Source: CAYJGJ01 sp964367585
GTDB lineage: Bacteria; Bacillota; Clostridia; Peptostreptococcales; Anaerovoracaceae
Assembly (NCBI GenBank): GCA_964367585.1
Contig: CAYIYH010000006.1
Location: 20,194-84,193, forward strand
Reading direction: 5' to 3'
DNA length: 64,000 nt
A program made the translations under genes and the position numbers. Below are positions 8,617-16,682 of the stretch, piece after piece. Below the pieces are notes generated by a model. It saw only the letters and a list, made by a program, of their open reading frames with translations, did no database searches and was not told where the DNA came from. Within the stretch, counting starts at the first letter, position 1. Each line of letters opens with the position of its first letter.

Positions 8617-9495
8617 TTAGGCATTCTCTTTTTTAAGAATATCTCTAACATTTTCTATTTGTGTTTTGACACTTAAATCGATAATTCCTTCCGGAGTCTC
8701 AACAATGCATGTACCCTCCTCGTCGACAAAAACAACTTTTACTTGATCAGCAATTCGAGAAATACTATTTAGAAATTCCCTATTTCCTTGTATGGTAACA
8801 CTCTCTTCATCTTGTCCTATATAGATTTTCGCCCATGAAGTTTTTTTCATTTTCTCCGTTGCAGCTAAAATCATCCTAGAAACAACTTCTGCATGCCCTT
8901 TTAGATTTGCATGTACAATTTTTTCTGCAATCGATATTGAAACATCTTTCAAATCTTCGATATATTTATCCAAAAATTGCTGTTTCTCTTTTTCTAATTC
9001 TATTATCTGATCACTGATCGAATTTCTAAAATCTAGATACTCTTGTTTATATGAAGATTTTATTTCTGCTTCTCCGCGATTTAATCCAGCCTTATATCCT
9101 TCGTCTTGCCCAAGATTAAACCCCTCTTCATAAGCTTCTTTTTCTATCTGCTCTCTCAAAATATTTATGTCTTTTTGGATGTTTTCGAGTTCTTTTTGTG
9201 CATTTTCCTTTATTTCTAGTGCTTCTTTCTTTGCATTTTCGATTATCAAATTAGCTTCATTATTGATGTCGTCTATTACACGATTAGGATTTTCAACACT
9301 AGCTAATATCTGTTCTGTATTATTATCCTCGTTACTTACCATCTCGGAGGAACTATCGTCAGAAAAATTATCTTCAGATATTTTATCAGAGTTGAATTCT
9401 AATGTGCTCTGAGAGAATAGCGGATTATCAAATTCGGTATACTCATTAAAATTACTTACATTTTCAGCATTTCGCGTAATTCTAAGCAATGACAT
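8617..9495 (-). CDS. fliH: FliH, flagellar export ATPase regulator
   Basis: 292 residues. It has a variable, acidic N-terminal ~80 residues, a long charged helix with coiled-coil character (about 80-150) containing FliH-type small-residue steps (EEGFNLGQDEGYKAG), and a C-terminal domain like the stator stalk of V/F ATPases. FliH binds and restrains FliI at the export apparatus. The ATG at 9495 is preferred over GTG at 9498 because AGGA lies seven bases upstream. It overlaps the end of fliG. A 100-base gap without a clear gene separates it from fliI. Confidence 0.88.
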   Translation of the reverse strand: MSLLRITRNAENVSNFNEYTEFDNPLFSQSTLEFNSDKISEDNFSDDSSSEMVSNEDNNTEQILASVENPNRVIDDINNEANLIIENAKKEALEIKENAQKELENIQKDINILREQIEKEAYEEGFNLGQDEGYKAGLNRGEAEIKSSYKQEYLDFRNSISDQIIELEKEKQQFLDKYIEDLKDVSISIAEKIVHANLKGHAEVVSRMILAATEKMKKTSWAKIYIGQDEESVTIQGNREFLNSISRIADQVKVVFVDEEGTCIVETPEGIIDLSVKTQIENVRDILKKENA

Positions 9496-10501
9496 CACCT
9501 TTTCCTGCCTTATTCGTCATTAATTCTCCAGCCTCCTCTAAGCTGCGGATTTTAGATACGATGGTTTGTTGTGCTTGCTCAACATCTGACAGTCTTACAT
9601 TGTGTAAGACTTCTAAATCATCACGGATTGACTCTGCCATACGACTTGACATGTTTGCAAAGAACACTTCGGACATTTCAGGAGTAGATCCCTTAAGTGC
9701 ATAAACAATATCTTTAGTATCGCAATCTCGAACAAATCTTTGTATAGAGCGAGGATCCATCTTGGAGATGTCCTCAAATACAAACATTCTCTTACGTATT
9801 TCGGTTGCCAAATCAGGATTGTGCTTGTCGAGTTCGTCGAATACGATTTTTTCGTTTCTTCTATCCATGAAGTTCATCACAGCAGCGGTATGCGATATAC
9901 CACCTGCCGTAGTCTCACCGGTATGCATAACTGTTTCTAGTTTTTTATACATCTGTGTTTCGACTAATTGAACAACTTCTGTAGATGCACCCTCCATCTG
10001 AGCAATAGACTCAATAACTTGAACAGACTCCTCATCTCCCAGCTGTATTAGCACTCTTGCAGCAGCTTCGGGATCAAGATATGCGAGTATCAAAGCTATC
10101 GTCTGTGGACGTTCTCCTTGGAGCATAAGTTGCAAGCTTTTTTCGTCTAAGCTATTCATGAATCCAAAAGTCCTGTTTTTCAAGAATTTCGAAACTTTAC
10201 CAAGCATGTCTGCCGCTTCTTCTTCTCCAAAAGCTCTCTCAAGAATAGCTTTCGCATATTCATATCCACCTTCGGCAACACTTTTTTTTGTCAAACAAAA
10301 TTTATAAAATTCTTTAAGGGTTTGTTCTCTCTCCTCTAGTTCGACAGTCCCGAGTTTAGAAACTTCAATTGTGATTTTTCTAATATCGCTTTCATCCAAA
10401 TGTTTATATATTTTGGAAGCTTTTTCCGCCCCAAGAGTAGTAATTATTGTTGCAGCTTTTCTTCCAACATTTCCGGACGCTACACTTAACACATCTGACA
10501 T
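9482..10501 (-). CDS. fliG: FliG, flagellar rotor switch protein
   Basis: 339 residues, standard size. The middle domain motif reads GERPQTIALILAYLDPE, close to the EHPQTIALIL signature that contacts FliM. The C-terminal charged helix that meets the stator includes KMDPRSIQRFVRDCDTKD. FliG links the MS ring FliF to the C ring and generates torque. The start codon follows the fliF stop immediately, and its ribosome site GGAGGAGAAG lies within the last fliF codons. Confidence 0.95.
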   Translation of the reverse strand: MSDVLSVASGNVGRKAATIITTLGAEKASKIYKHLDESDIRKITIEVSKLGTVELEEREQTLKEFYKFCLTKKSVAEGGYEYAKAILERAFGEEEAADMLGKVSKFLKNRTFGFMNSLDEKSLQLMLQGERPQTIALILAYLDPEAAARVLIQLGDEESVQVIESIAQMEGASTEVVQLVETQMYKKLETVMHTGETTAGGISHTAAVMNFMDRRNEKIVFDELDKHNPDLATEIRKRMFVFEDISKMDPRSIQRFVRDCDTKDIVYALKGSTPEMSEVFFANMSSRMAESIRDDLEVLHNVRLSDVEQAQQTIVSKIRSLEEAGELMTNKAGKGDVIA

Positions 10502-12166
10502 TTATACTTCTCCTCCACCAAGCATTTCATGCAACACTTGCGCCATTATTTCTGGATCATCATTAGCAAAACCTCTAACTAGTTCTTTTAATTCGAGATA
10601 TTTTCCTGAATTTAGACCTAGAATTTCATCCAATCCATCTTCCTCATCTTCGGCCAAAATAGGAATTGTCTTTTTCAATTCAGCCTCGGCTTCGGCCCTC
10701 AGGGCTTCTTCTGCACGTTGTGCTTTACGCTTACGCGCCCTCTTCAACAGGAATGATAGTAGCAAAATTGTAGCTACTAATACCAATATCGCTATAACAA
10801 TCGATTGAATAGGATTGTTTAATATGTCTTGAATTATCTTATCAAATCCTATCAAATATGATTCTTCATAAAATGGAGATTTGACAATAGTTATCATTTC
10901 GGTAGAGGAATCTTCTTCGATTCCTGCAGCGGTTTGAACCAACTCGATTAGATCTGCTGATGGAACATCGTTATCCGAGCCTTCCTCTGTGTTGATTGCA
11001 ACAGACACGGAAACATCGTTTAGGACTGCCTGGTCTGACAGTGCTTGTTCTGTTAGTTGATTTACAAGATATTCCCTAGAGACATCTGCACTAATTACAT
11101 CACCTGCTCCTTCTGGCAATGTGTTATATTGTGGGATATCTTCACTGTTTTCTTCTGTGCCAGGAACACCACCCTCGACAGTGCCATCTTCATAAATGAT
11201 ATATGAATCTTCACTTTCTACTATTCCTTGCTTATCGTTTTCATCTATTTTCTCCGGCGTAGTATAAGTTATTGATTCACTTTGAATATTTTGAACATCA
11301 ACTTGAGCACGGACAGATACTTTGATATTACTGTCACCATAAAAAGGAGCTAACACATTAGTTATCTTAGCATTTAAAGTGTTTTCAATTCTCATCGCAA
11401 CTTCTTCACCGATACTTTTTGCATCAGAAGTTGATGCTTCGTTGTCGGATGAAATGGTCATTCCATTGCTATCAAAGACACCAACATCAGATTCGTCCAT
11501 TCCCTGGACGGCTCTGGCTACAAGTAATTGGATTGCGGCAGCTTGCTCAGATCTCATGACAACGCCAGGCTCCAAGTCAAGCATTACGCTCGCAGTTGCG
11601 CCTTCGGCATCCTCTTCACTCTGAAGTATGTATTTGTTCTCCTCAGGTAATGCAATAGTTACCTTTGCATCTTGAACTCCTTCGAAATACCTTATTGTCG
11701 CACCTATTCTATCCTGGAGTTCATAGAGTTGGTAAACTTCTTTTTCTGTAGCAGTAGTCATACCACTAGCATTATTTATATATGTATCGTATGTAAATCC
11801 ACTTTTTGGATACCCCTCAGAAACCAAAGATACCCTAACTTGTTCTACGACATCGTCCAGCACTTCAATGTCACCACCAGGTGTATATTTATATGAAATG
11901 CCATCGTCTTGCAATTTTGCAATGATTTGCTCGGCTTCCGCAGCTTCAACACCGGTAAAAAGTACCGAATACCTTCCTTGATTAAGGGCAATTGCAATGA
12001 CTATAGCCAAAACAATAACTCCAAAAGCAATAGCAGCTGCAATTATTTTTTGTCTTTTAGAATATTTATTGGTCTTATCTTTAGCTTTGTTCAAAACATC
12101 TTTTGATTTTTGCTTTGCATTTGCAAAAGTATTATTAAGATTAAAAGAACGCCCTTCTTTGCTCAT
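10502..12166 (-). CDS. fliF: FliF, flagellar MS-ring protein
   Basis: 554 residues. First membrane helix at about 39-61 (IIAAAIAFGVIVLAIVIAIA), two ring-building domains, with YSVLFTGVEAAEAEQIIAKL at the start of the first, a large acidic periplasm-facing region, a second membrane helix near 446-468, and a C-terminal cytoplasmic tail that binds FliG (EIMAQVLHEMLGG). It is the base of the motor. Start has AAGG upstream. The second helix is followed by a very basic run (KRARKRKAQR), as expected for topology. Confidence 0.95.
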   Translation of the reverse strand: MSKEGRSFNLNNTFANAKQKSKDVLNKAKDKTNKYSKRQKIIAAAIAFGVIVLAIVIAIALNQGRYSVLFTGVEAAEAEQIIAKLQDDGISYKYTPGGDIEVLDDVVEQVRVSLVSEGYPKSGFTYDTYINNASGMTTATEKEVYQLYELQDRIGATIRYFEGVQDAKVTIALPEENKYILQSEEDAEGATASVMLDLEPGVVMRSEQAAAIQLLVARAVQGMDESDVGVFDSNGMTISSDNEASTSDAKSIGEEVAMRIENTLNAKITNVLAPFYGDSNIKVSVRAQVDVQNIQSESITYTTPEKIDENDKQGIVESEDSYIIYEDGTVEGGVPGTEENSEDIPQYNTLPEGAGDVISADVSREYLVNQLTEQALSDQAVLNDVSVSVAINTEEGSDNDVPSADLIELVQTAAGIEEDSSTEMITIVKSPFYEESYLIGFDKIIQDILNNPIQSIVIAILVLVATILLLSFLLKRARKRKAQRAEEALRAEAEAELKKTIPILAEDEEDGLDEILGLNSGKYLELKELVRGFANDDPEIMAQVLHEMLGGGEV

Positions 12167-12204
12167 TTCTTACCTTTTCACCTTATAACAACAAGTAGTA
12201 AAAA

Positions 12205-12507
12205 TTATATATTAAGCCTAATTATTTCATTATAAGCTTCTACAGCACTATTTCTTAGTTGAACAAGCAGGTCTACTGTCAGTTGAGCTTCTGCCGCTGC
12301 AATAGAAACAGCATGTGCATCATCTACTTGCCCTGTTGCAAGCAAATATTGCTGTTCATCCAACTCCCATTGCGCCTGCCGTACATCTTCTATGGCACTT
12401 TCGAACACTCCTCTAAAAACGCTTCCCGAATTCTCGTTAGAATCCACCAAGGTTGTCTCGTTTATCGATCCTAGTGGTTGCAGTGGTTTAATAAATTCTG
12501 TATTCAT
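12205..12507 (-). CDS. fliE: FliE, MS-ring to rod adaptor
   Basis: 100 residues. The C-terminal half carries the FliE helix pattern VSIAAAEAQLTVDLLVQLRN followed by AVEAYNEIIRLNI. FliE joins FliF to the rod and is a type III export substrate. AGGAG precedes the ATG. Upstream, flgB ends only 73 bases away, so the flgC gene normally found between flgB and fliE is absent. Confidence 0.92.
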   Translation of the reverse strand: MNTEFIKPLQPLGSINETTLVDSNENSGSVFRGVFESAIEDVRQAQWELDEQQYLLATGQVDDAHAVSIAAAEAQLTVDLLVQLRNSAVEAYNEIIRLNI

Positions 12508-12580
12508 TTTTGCTCTCCTATACCCATTGTAATTAATCGATAGTTATAAAAACTCAAAATGCATTTGAGTAATTGATATA

Positions 12581-12967
12581 TCATTGTCCCTTTATTACTG
12601 TACGCAGTCTTGTCAAGTCATCTGTTATAGACTGTGCTACAAATTGATACTGCATCGCCGTCCTTGTCATTTCCATTTGCTCAACATCCATATTGACGTT
12701 ATTCCCATCGGCTTTCGCTTCATCATCTTTTTGTTCAATTTGCATAATATTTCCACTCTCAAGAGTTTCTCTTATTTTATCAAAATCATTACTCTCGAGT
12801 GCCACATCTAATTCTCTTTTGAATTGCTCTTCAAAAGTAACTACGCCTGCTTTATAACCAGGAGTATCAACATGTGCAATATTATTTGAAATTACCGTTT
12901 GCCTACTCCATAGATAATCTAATGACTTTTTCATTAAAGGTATAGAGTTACCAAAAATTCCACTCAT
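12581..12967 (-). CDS. flgB: FlgB, proximal rod protein
   Basis: 128 residues. The rod motif WSRQTVISNNIAHVDTPGYK sits near the N-terminus, and the C-terminal helix ends NVNMDVEQMEMTRTAMQYQF. It forms the proximal rod with FlgC and FliE. An ATG lies 15 bases further upstream (12982), but that codon is part of the GGAGGT ribosome site for the ATG at 12967, so the shorter start is chosen. First gene of the flagellar operon, with a sigma-A promoter just upstream. Confidence 0.92.
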   Translation of the reverse strand: MSGIFGNSIPLMKKSLDYLWSRQTVISNNIAHVDTPGYKAGVVTFEEQFKRELDVALESNDFDKIRETLESGNIMQIEQKDDEAKADGNNVNMDVEQMEMTRTAMQYQFVAQSITDDLTRLRTVIKGQ

Positions 12968-13003
12968 ATGATTTACCTCCATATTCTTTTATAATCATCA
13001 CAT

Positions 13004-13032
13004 ATTATAGCATCTTTTCCCTGAATTAGCAA
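13004..13032 (-). promoter_or_regulatory. Sigma-A promoter of the flagellar operon
   Basis: Minus strand TTGCTA (13027-13032), a 17-base spacer, and a perfect TATAAT (13004-13009), about 40 bases upstream of flgB. It probably drives the whole flgB-to-comFB operon. Confidence 0.8.
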
Positions 13033-13046
13033 TCAAAAAAAGCCAA

Positions 13047-13079
13047 ATTTACTAATTATTTACCAAATATTTACTAAAT
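13047..13079. repeat. Three phased 11-bp direct repeats upstream of the flgB promoter
   Basis: ATTTACTAATT, ATTTACCAAAT and ATTTACTAAAT lie head to tail with an exact 11-base period, starting 15 bases upstream of the flgB -35 box. The period is about one helical turn, so copies face the same side of DNA. They could bind an activator or repressor of flagellar transcription, or act as a bent AT-rich upstream element; they also lie where the plus-strand RNA at 13.1 kb would need its promoter. Confidence 0.7.
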
Positions 13080-13100
13080 TTGCTTTAATCGAAGCTAAGG

Positions 13101-13300
13101 ATCTAACGTGCTTGCATGATTAGTCTGTACCAAAGATTGCAAGCTAGTCCGAGATGCGATTAGCCTCTCGGGGTTTCAGTGGGAGATTATGTACTCACCA
13201 CTGAAAGTCGGAAATGCTCCGTAACATATAGAGACGGGCATCGTGTCATGTTTATAATTTAAAAAGGTGCATGCATAATACGCACACACCTTTTGTTTTA
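13101..13300 (+). ncRNA. Structured non-coding RNA, copy A (unassigned family)
   Basis: No convincing reading frame is present, but four hairpins follow one another: CTTGCA/TGCAAG (13111-13143), CCGAGA/TCTCGG (13149-13171), TTTCAGTGG/CCACTGAAA (13174-13206) and CGGA/TCCG (13209-13221). They are enclosed by AACGTG/CATGTT (13105-13110 with 13247-13252), and a terminator follows. Blocks CTGAAAGTCGGAAATG, TATAGAGACGGG and CATCGTGTCA recur almost unchanged in the minus-strand copy at 52.0-52.2 kb. It is divergent from flgB and convergent with ald. I could not match it by eye to 6S, SRP, tmRNA, RNase P, T-box or common riboswitches. The 5' end is approximate and no clear promoter was fixed. Confidence 0.7.
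13262..13300 (+). terminator. Bidirectional intrinsic terminator (RNA copy A and ald)
   Basis: AAAAGGTG pairs with CACCTTTT, followed on the plus strand by TTTTGTTTT and on the minus strand by a T5 run. It would end the plus-strand RNA and the convergent alanine dehydrogenase transcript, whose stop is 83 bases away. Confidence 0.85.
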
Positions 13301-13382
13301 AATATATAATTCTGTGTCTTGTTACAAGAACTGCATGTCCTAATCAGGTAGGCAAATTAGCCCATTAACCTAGATTTAAAAC

Positions 13383-14498
13383 TTAGAACAATGTAGAAGG
13401 ATCAGTATATTGTAAATTTTGAGCCTCTGCAACTTCAGGTCTAGTCAATGCTCCCTTATACACGTTTAAGCCCTCAAATAGCGCCCTATCATCTTTCATA
13501 GCCTTTTCCGCACCTTTATTTGCGATCCTAATCGCATAAGGAAGGGTTGCATTAGTAAGTGCCATAGTCGAAGTCCTAGGAACTGCTCCTGGCATATTAG
13601 CAACAGAGTAATGAACTACTCCATGCTTTACAAAATATGGATTATCGTGAGTAGTAATACGGTCAATTGTTTCAATTGAACCACCTTGATCAATAGCAAC
13701 GTCTACTATTACGGAACCTTTTTTCATGTTCATAACCATTTCCTCTGATACTAATCTTGGTGCTTTTGCACCTGGAATCAATACAGCACCAATGACTAAA
13801 TCTGCATCCTTTAACGATTGGGATATATTGAATGGGTTAGACATCAAAGTCGTAATTTTGTTTCCAAAAATATCATCAAAGTATGTAAGTCTCTTTACAG
13901 ACACATCAAGTATAGTTACATTTGCACCTAATCCCATTGCCATCTTCGCAGCACTTGTTCCTACTACACCACCGCCGATAACAACTACATTCGCTCTTTC
14001 TACACCGGCAACTCCTCCAAGAAGGACGCCTCTTCCATCATTTATCTTTTCTAACAAGCGTGCACCGACTTGAACAGACATCCTTCCTGCAACTTCACTC
14101 ATTGGAGTCAACAATGGCAAAGAACCATCGGAAAGAGTAACCGTTTCATATGCAATGCCGACAATTTTAGCCTTCATTAAAGCCTCTGTTTGGGGTGCAT
14201 CCGGCGCCAAATGGAGGTATGTAAATAATATTTGATTTTCATGGAACATATTATATTCCGCAGGCAATGGTTCTTTTACTTTCATTATCATTTCTGCAGT
14301 GTCGAATACCTCTTTCGCAGACGATAATATTTTTGCACCTACTTCTACATACTCATCATCTTCAAACCCACTACCTAATCCAGCACCTTGCTGAATATAG
14401 ACTTCATGCCCATTCGATACCATCTCATACGCACCTGCAGGCGTCAAAGCAACACGATTCTCAAAAGACTTAATTTCCGTTGGAACTCCAATAATCAT
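13383..14498 (-). CDS. ald: Alanine dehydrogenase
   Basis: 371 residues, the exact usual length when started at MIIGVPTEIK. An upstream in-frame ATG at 14543 exists, but GGAGG lies seven bases before 14498. Features: N-terminal ENRVALTP, the catalytic-site region GIAYETVTL, and the NAD-binding GGGVVGTSAAKMA. It interconverts L-alanine with pyruvate plus ammonia using NAD. It stands alone with its own strong promoter and shares a bidirectional terminator with the RNA downstream. Confidence 0.96.
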   Translation of the reverse strand: MIIGVPTEIKSFENRVALTPAGAYEMVSNGHEVYIQQGAGLGSGFEDDEYVEVGAKILSSAKEVFDTAEMIMKVKEPLPAEYNMFHENQILFTYLHLAPDAPQTEALMKAKIVGIAYETVTLSDGSLPLLTPMSEVAGRMSVQVGARLLEKINDGRGVLLGGVAGVERANVVVIGGGVVGTSAAKMAMGLGANVTILDVSVKRLTYFDDIFGNKITTLMSNPFNISQSLKDADLVIGAVLIPGAKAPRLVSEEMVMNMKKGSVIVDVAIDQGGSIETIDRITTHDNPYFVKHGVVHYSVANMPGAVPRTSTMALTNATLPYAIRIANKGAEKAMKDDRALFEGLNVYKGALTRPEVAEAQNLQYTDPSTLF

Positions 14499-14562
14499 AA
14501 TTACCTCCATACATTTACTTTTTTCTATAAACTTGTCTAGCAAATAATTTATTTACAACACA

Positions 14563-14591
14563 ATAATACATCTCTCACACCTTGTTGTCAA
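14563..14591 (-). promoter_or_regulatory. Promoter of ald
   Basis: Minus strand TTGACA (14586-14591), 17-base spacer, TATTAT (14563-14568). Near-consensus sigma-A promoter about 65 bases upstream of the chosen ald start. Confidence 0.85.
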
Positions 14592-14606
14592 CACATATTT
14601 TCCTTA

Positions 14607-14633
14607 TTGTGTAAATTTTTTATAAATTCACAA
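14607..14633. promoter_or_regulatory. Imperfect inverted repeat upstream of ald
   Basis: TTGTGTAAATT and AATTCACAA form an inverted repeat with outer arms TTGTG/CACAA, located 15 bases upstream of the ald -35 box. The position suits an activator or repressor site. The rest of the divergent gap up to cvpA (14634-14965) is AT-rich, with small hairpins such as TACAT/ATGTA near 14789 but no gene I can support. Confidence 0.45.
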
Positions 14634-14965
14634 AAACAATGAAAAAAGTATTTTTTATACATCTTAGCTCACTCAAAGTGAATATGAAATTTATATTTTA
14701 GTACTATACTGTTATTCATATCAGAATTTTAATTATGCTTCTTTAGCGTGTTTTTTCAACGCAAGTTTTTTTTCTCTTGAAAATTACATACTAATAATGT
14801 ATATTAAAATACATAAATAATTTTTCGAATGACCATCAATATAAAGAATTAAAACCATATACTATTTAAAAAACTAGTTGTTCGAACCAATAGGAAGCTT
14901 AGTGTCCAAACCAGTAAAATTTTAGAAAGGAAAAGTGCTTTCATTATCTTACTAAGCAAGTAGTG

Positions 14966-15598
14966 ATGAGTACAATATTAATTATGATTTTTGATCTTAT
15001 TATCGTACTGTTTCTCGCAGTATCAATATTTGACGGCAAAAGAAGAGGATTCGTACTATCGTTTGTAAACTTCTCTAGTTTTCTTCTTCCACTAATCCTT
15101 GCTATCGTTTTCACAAACAACGTTTACGACTTTTTTGTGGAAAACACAAACCTATTTGATACAATTCATAGCATGGTAGGAAATAGTCTTGGGAACACCT
15201 TTGACACGAATGGCTTTTACAATGTAGTTCCTGATTTCCTAAAAGAAGGTTTAAGTGATTCGGTTGAATTACTAACAAGTTTCATTGTTACAATTATATC
15301 TTTTGTACTAATCGTAATCGTTACATTAATCATCCTATTTATATTTAAACGAATGTTCTCCAAAAAGTATAAAAAAGGAGAAAGTAAAAAAATTGACTCT
15401 TTACTAGGAATTGTTTTTGGTGCATTCACCGGAATACTTATTGTCCTGATTGTCCTCGCTGTAACCATTCCTCTCGTATCAATCCTAAACGAAAACTGGA
15501 GCGATTCAATGATGAATCATATGGAATCATCATTCTTCACAGGATACATATATCATAACAACCCTATATTGCATTTCATATCTTCACTGTTTCAATAA
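14966..15598 (+). CDS. CvpA-family membrane protein
   Basis: 210 residues with about four membrane helices: near 2-20, 28-47, 95-120 and 145-170. The N-terminal motif DGKRRGFVLS resembles the family's (D/K)G.RRG(F/L) loop. CvpA proteins are inner-membrane proteins first linked to colicin V export in E. coli; their biochemical role is not settled. The ATG at 14966 directly follows an in-frame GTG; neither has a well-placed ribosome site, the nearest AAAGGA being about 30 bases upstream. Followed by an acetyltransferase gene after 47 bases. Confidence 0.75.
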   Translation: MSTILIMIFDLIIVLFLAVSIFDGKRRGFVLSFVNFSSFLLPLILAIVFTNNVYDFFVENTNLFDTIHSMVGNSLGNTFDTNGFYNVVPDFLKEGLSDSVELLTSFIVTIISFVLIVIVTLIILFIFKRMFSKKYKKGESKKIDSLLGIVFGAFTGILIVLIVLAVTIPLVSILNENWSDSMMNHMESSFFTGYIYHNNPILHFISSLFQ

Positions 15599-15645
15599 TG
15601 AAATATAAAAAATCAATGTTACTATTTATATGAAGAGAGAAAAAA

Positions 15646-16140
15646 ATGATTAAAATTGTTTCACCCACAGAAGAATATTATGAAAAAATTCTATCTTTAA
15701 ACGAAGAACTTGTTCATTTCCTTTCAGACATGGATCTTAATAAGTACTTAGAAATGAGTAAGGAAGCAACATTAAATAAAGTCGCACTAATCGACAACCA
15801 ATTTGCTGGTTTCATCATGGCTTTTTGTGAAGGAAAGAAATACGACAGTGTAAATTACAAATGGTTTGAGCAAAGATATGATAAATTCTTATACGTAGAT
15901 AGAATAGTCATTTCGCCCTGTCACCACGGCAAGGGAGTTGGAAAAGAATTATATAAAAAATTATTCTTATTCGCAAAAGAAAATGGTTATGACATAGTGA
16001 CATGCGAAATAAATATAGAACCACCAAATCCAGGCTCTCTAGAATTTCATAAAAAAATGGGATTCAAAGAAGTTGGGACTCAGTCGATAAATGGCAAGGG
16101 TAGTAATAAAATAGTCTCGCTACAGGCAGTCTCTTTGTAA
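15646..16140 (+). CDS. GNAT-family N-acetyltransferase
   Basis: 164 residues. The acetyl-CoA pyrophosphate loop appears as HHGKGVGKELYKKL (about 104-117) after a beta strand YVDRIVISP, and the C-terminal GNAT strand-helix FHKKMGFKEVG follows. It resembles the small single-domain acetyltransferases of the COG3818 type. Substrate unknown. GAAGAGAG precedes the ATG. Likely co-transcribed with cvpA and ended by the terminator at 16229-16257. Confidence 0.8.
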   Translation: MIKIVSPTEEYYEKILSLNEELVHFLSDMDLNKYLEMSKEATLNKVALIDNQFAGFIMAFCEGKKYDSVNYKWFEQRYDKFLYVDRIVISPCHHGKGVGKELYKKLFLFAKENGYDIVTCEINIEPPNPGSLEFHKKMGFKEVGTQSINGKGSNKIVSLQAVSL

Positions 16141-16228
16141 TTTTACAAGATAAAATCACAACAATATTAATAAATGTTCATTACTTCCTTATTTTCGCCA
16201 AGAAAATGATATAATAATATCTTCAACA

Positions 16229-16257
16229 AAAAAAGTGCAGCTACGCTGCACTTTTTT
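16229..16257. terminator. Bidirectional intrinsic terminator
   Basis: AAAAAAGTGCAGC, a three-base loop, and GCTGCACTTTTTT form a perfect GC-topped hairpin with T-runs on both strands. It ends the acetyltransferase transcript on plus and the rpmF transcript on minus. Confidence 0.93.
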
Positions 16258-16287
16258 AAATTCTAAATTAAAATGTACAATCAAAGA

Positions 16288-16470
16288 CTATGCTTCTGCT
16301 TGTACAATCTCTTTGCCATTGTAATAATTACAATTAGGACAAACTCTATGTGATAATTTAGGCTCATGACATTGTGGACAAGTAGATAGTCCTGGCAATG
16401 ATTTTTTCATATTGGGAGCTCTTCTACTATCTCTTTTTGCTTTTGACGTTTTTCGTTTAGGTACTGCCAT
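16288..16470 (-). CDS. rpmF: Ribosomal protein L32
   Basis: 60 residues. It begins MAVPKRKTSKAKRDSRRA, the universal L32 start, and keeps a four-cysteine zinc ribbon (CPQC and CPNC). GAGGAGGTG precedes the ATG. The DUF177 gene (yceD) that often precedes rpmF is absent; L32 has its own promoter. Confidence 0.97.
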   Translation of the reverse strand: MAVPKRKTSKAKRDSRRAPNMKKSLPGLSTCPQCHEPKLSHRVCPNCNYYNGKEIVQAEA

Positions 16471-16522
16471 TTATTTACACCTCCTCATAATTTGATTATT
16501 TTATTTTCTTCATAACTACGTT

Positions 16523-16552
16523 ATTATAACTTTTTTTTACTACAACTGTCAA
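16523..16552 (-). promoter_or_regulatory. Promoter of rpmF
   Basis: Minus strand TTGACA (16547-16552), 18-base spacer, TATAAT (16523-16528), about 53 bases upstream of the rpmF start. Both hexamers are perfect. Confidence 0.85.
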
Positions 16553-16682
16553 GAAGATAATTTTGATTATACGATAATTTTTATTATATGCTAATATTTT
16601 ACTCCATATAAATATCCACATCCTATTAAATATATGATTTACGCGGAATGAAAAATGCCATATCTTACATTATTCAACTGTA

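Noticed and set aside
13101..13300. Copy A as a cis-acting riboswitch or T-box for flgB or ald
   Set aside because: It is transcribed away from flgB and ends at a terminator facing the 3' end of ald, so no coding sequence lies downstream on its strand. The T-box GGTGG/ACCGCG blocks are absent.
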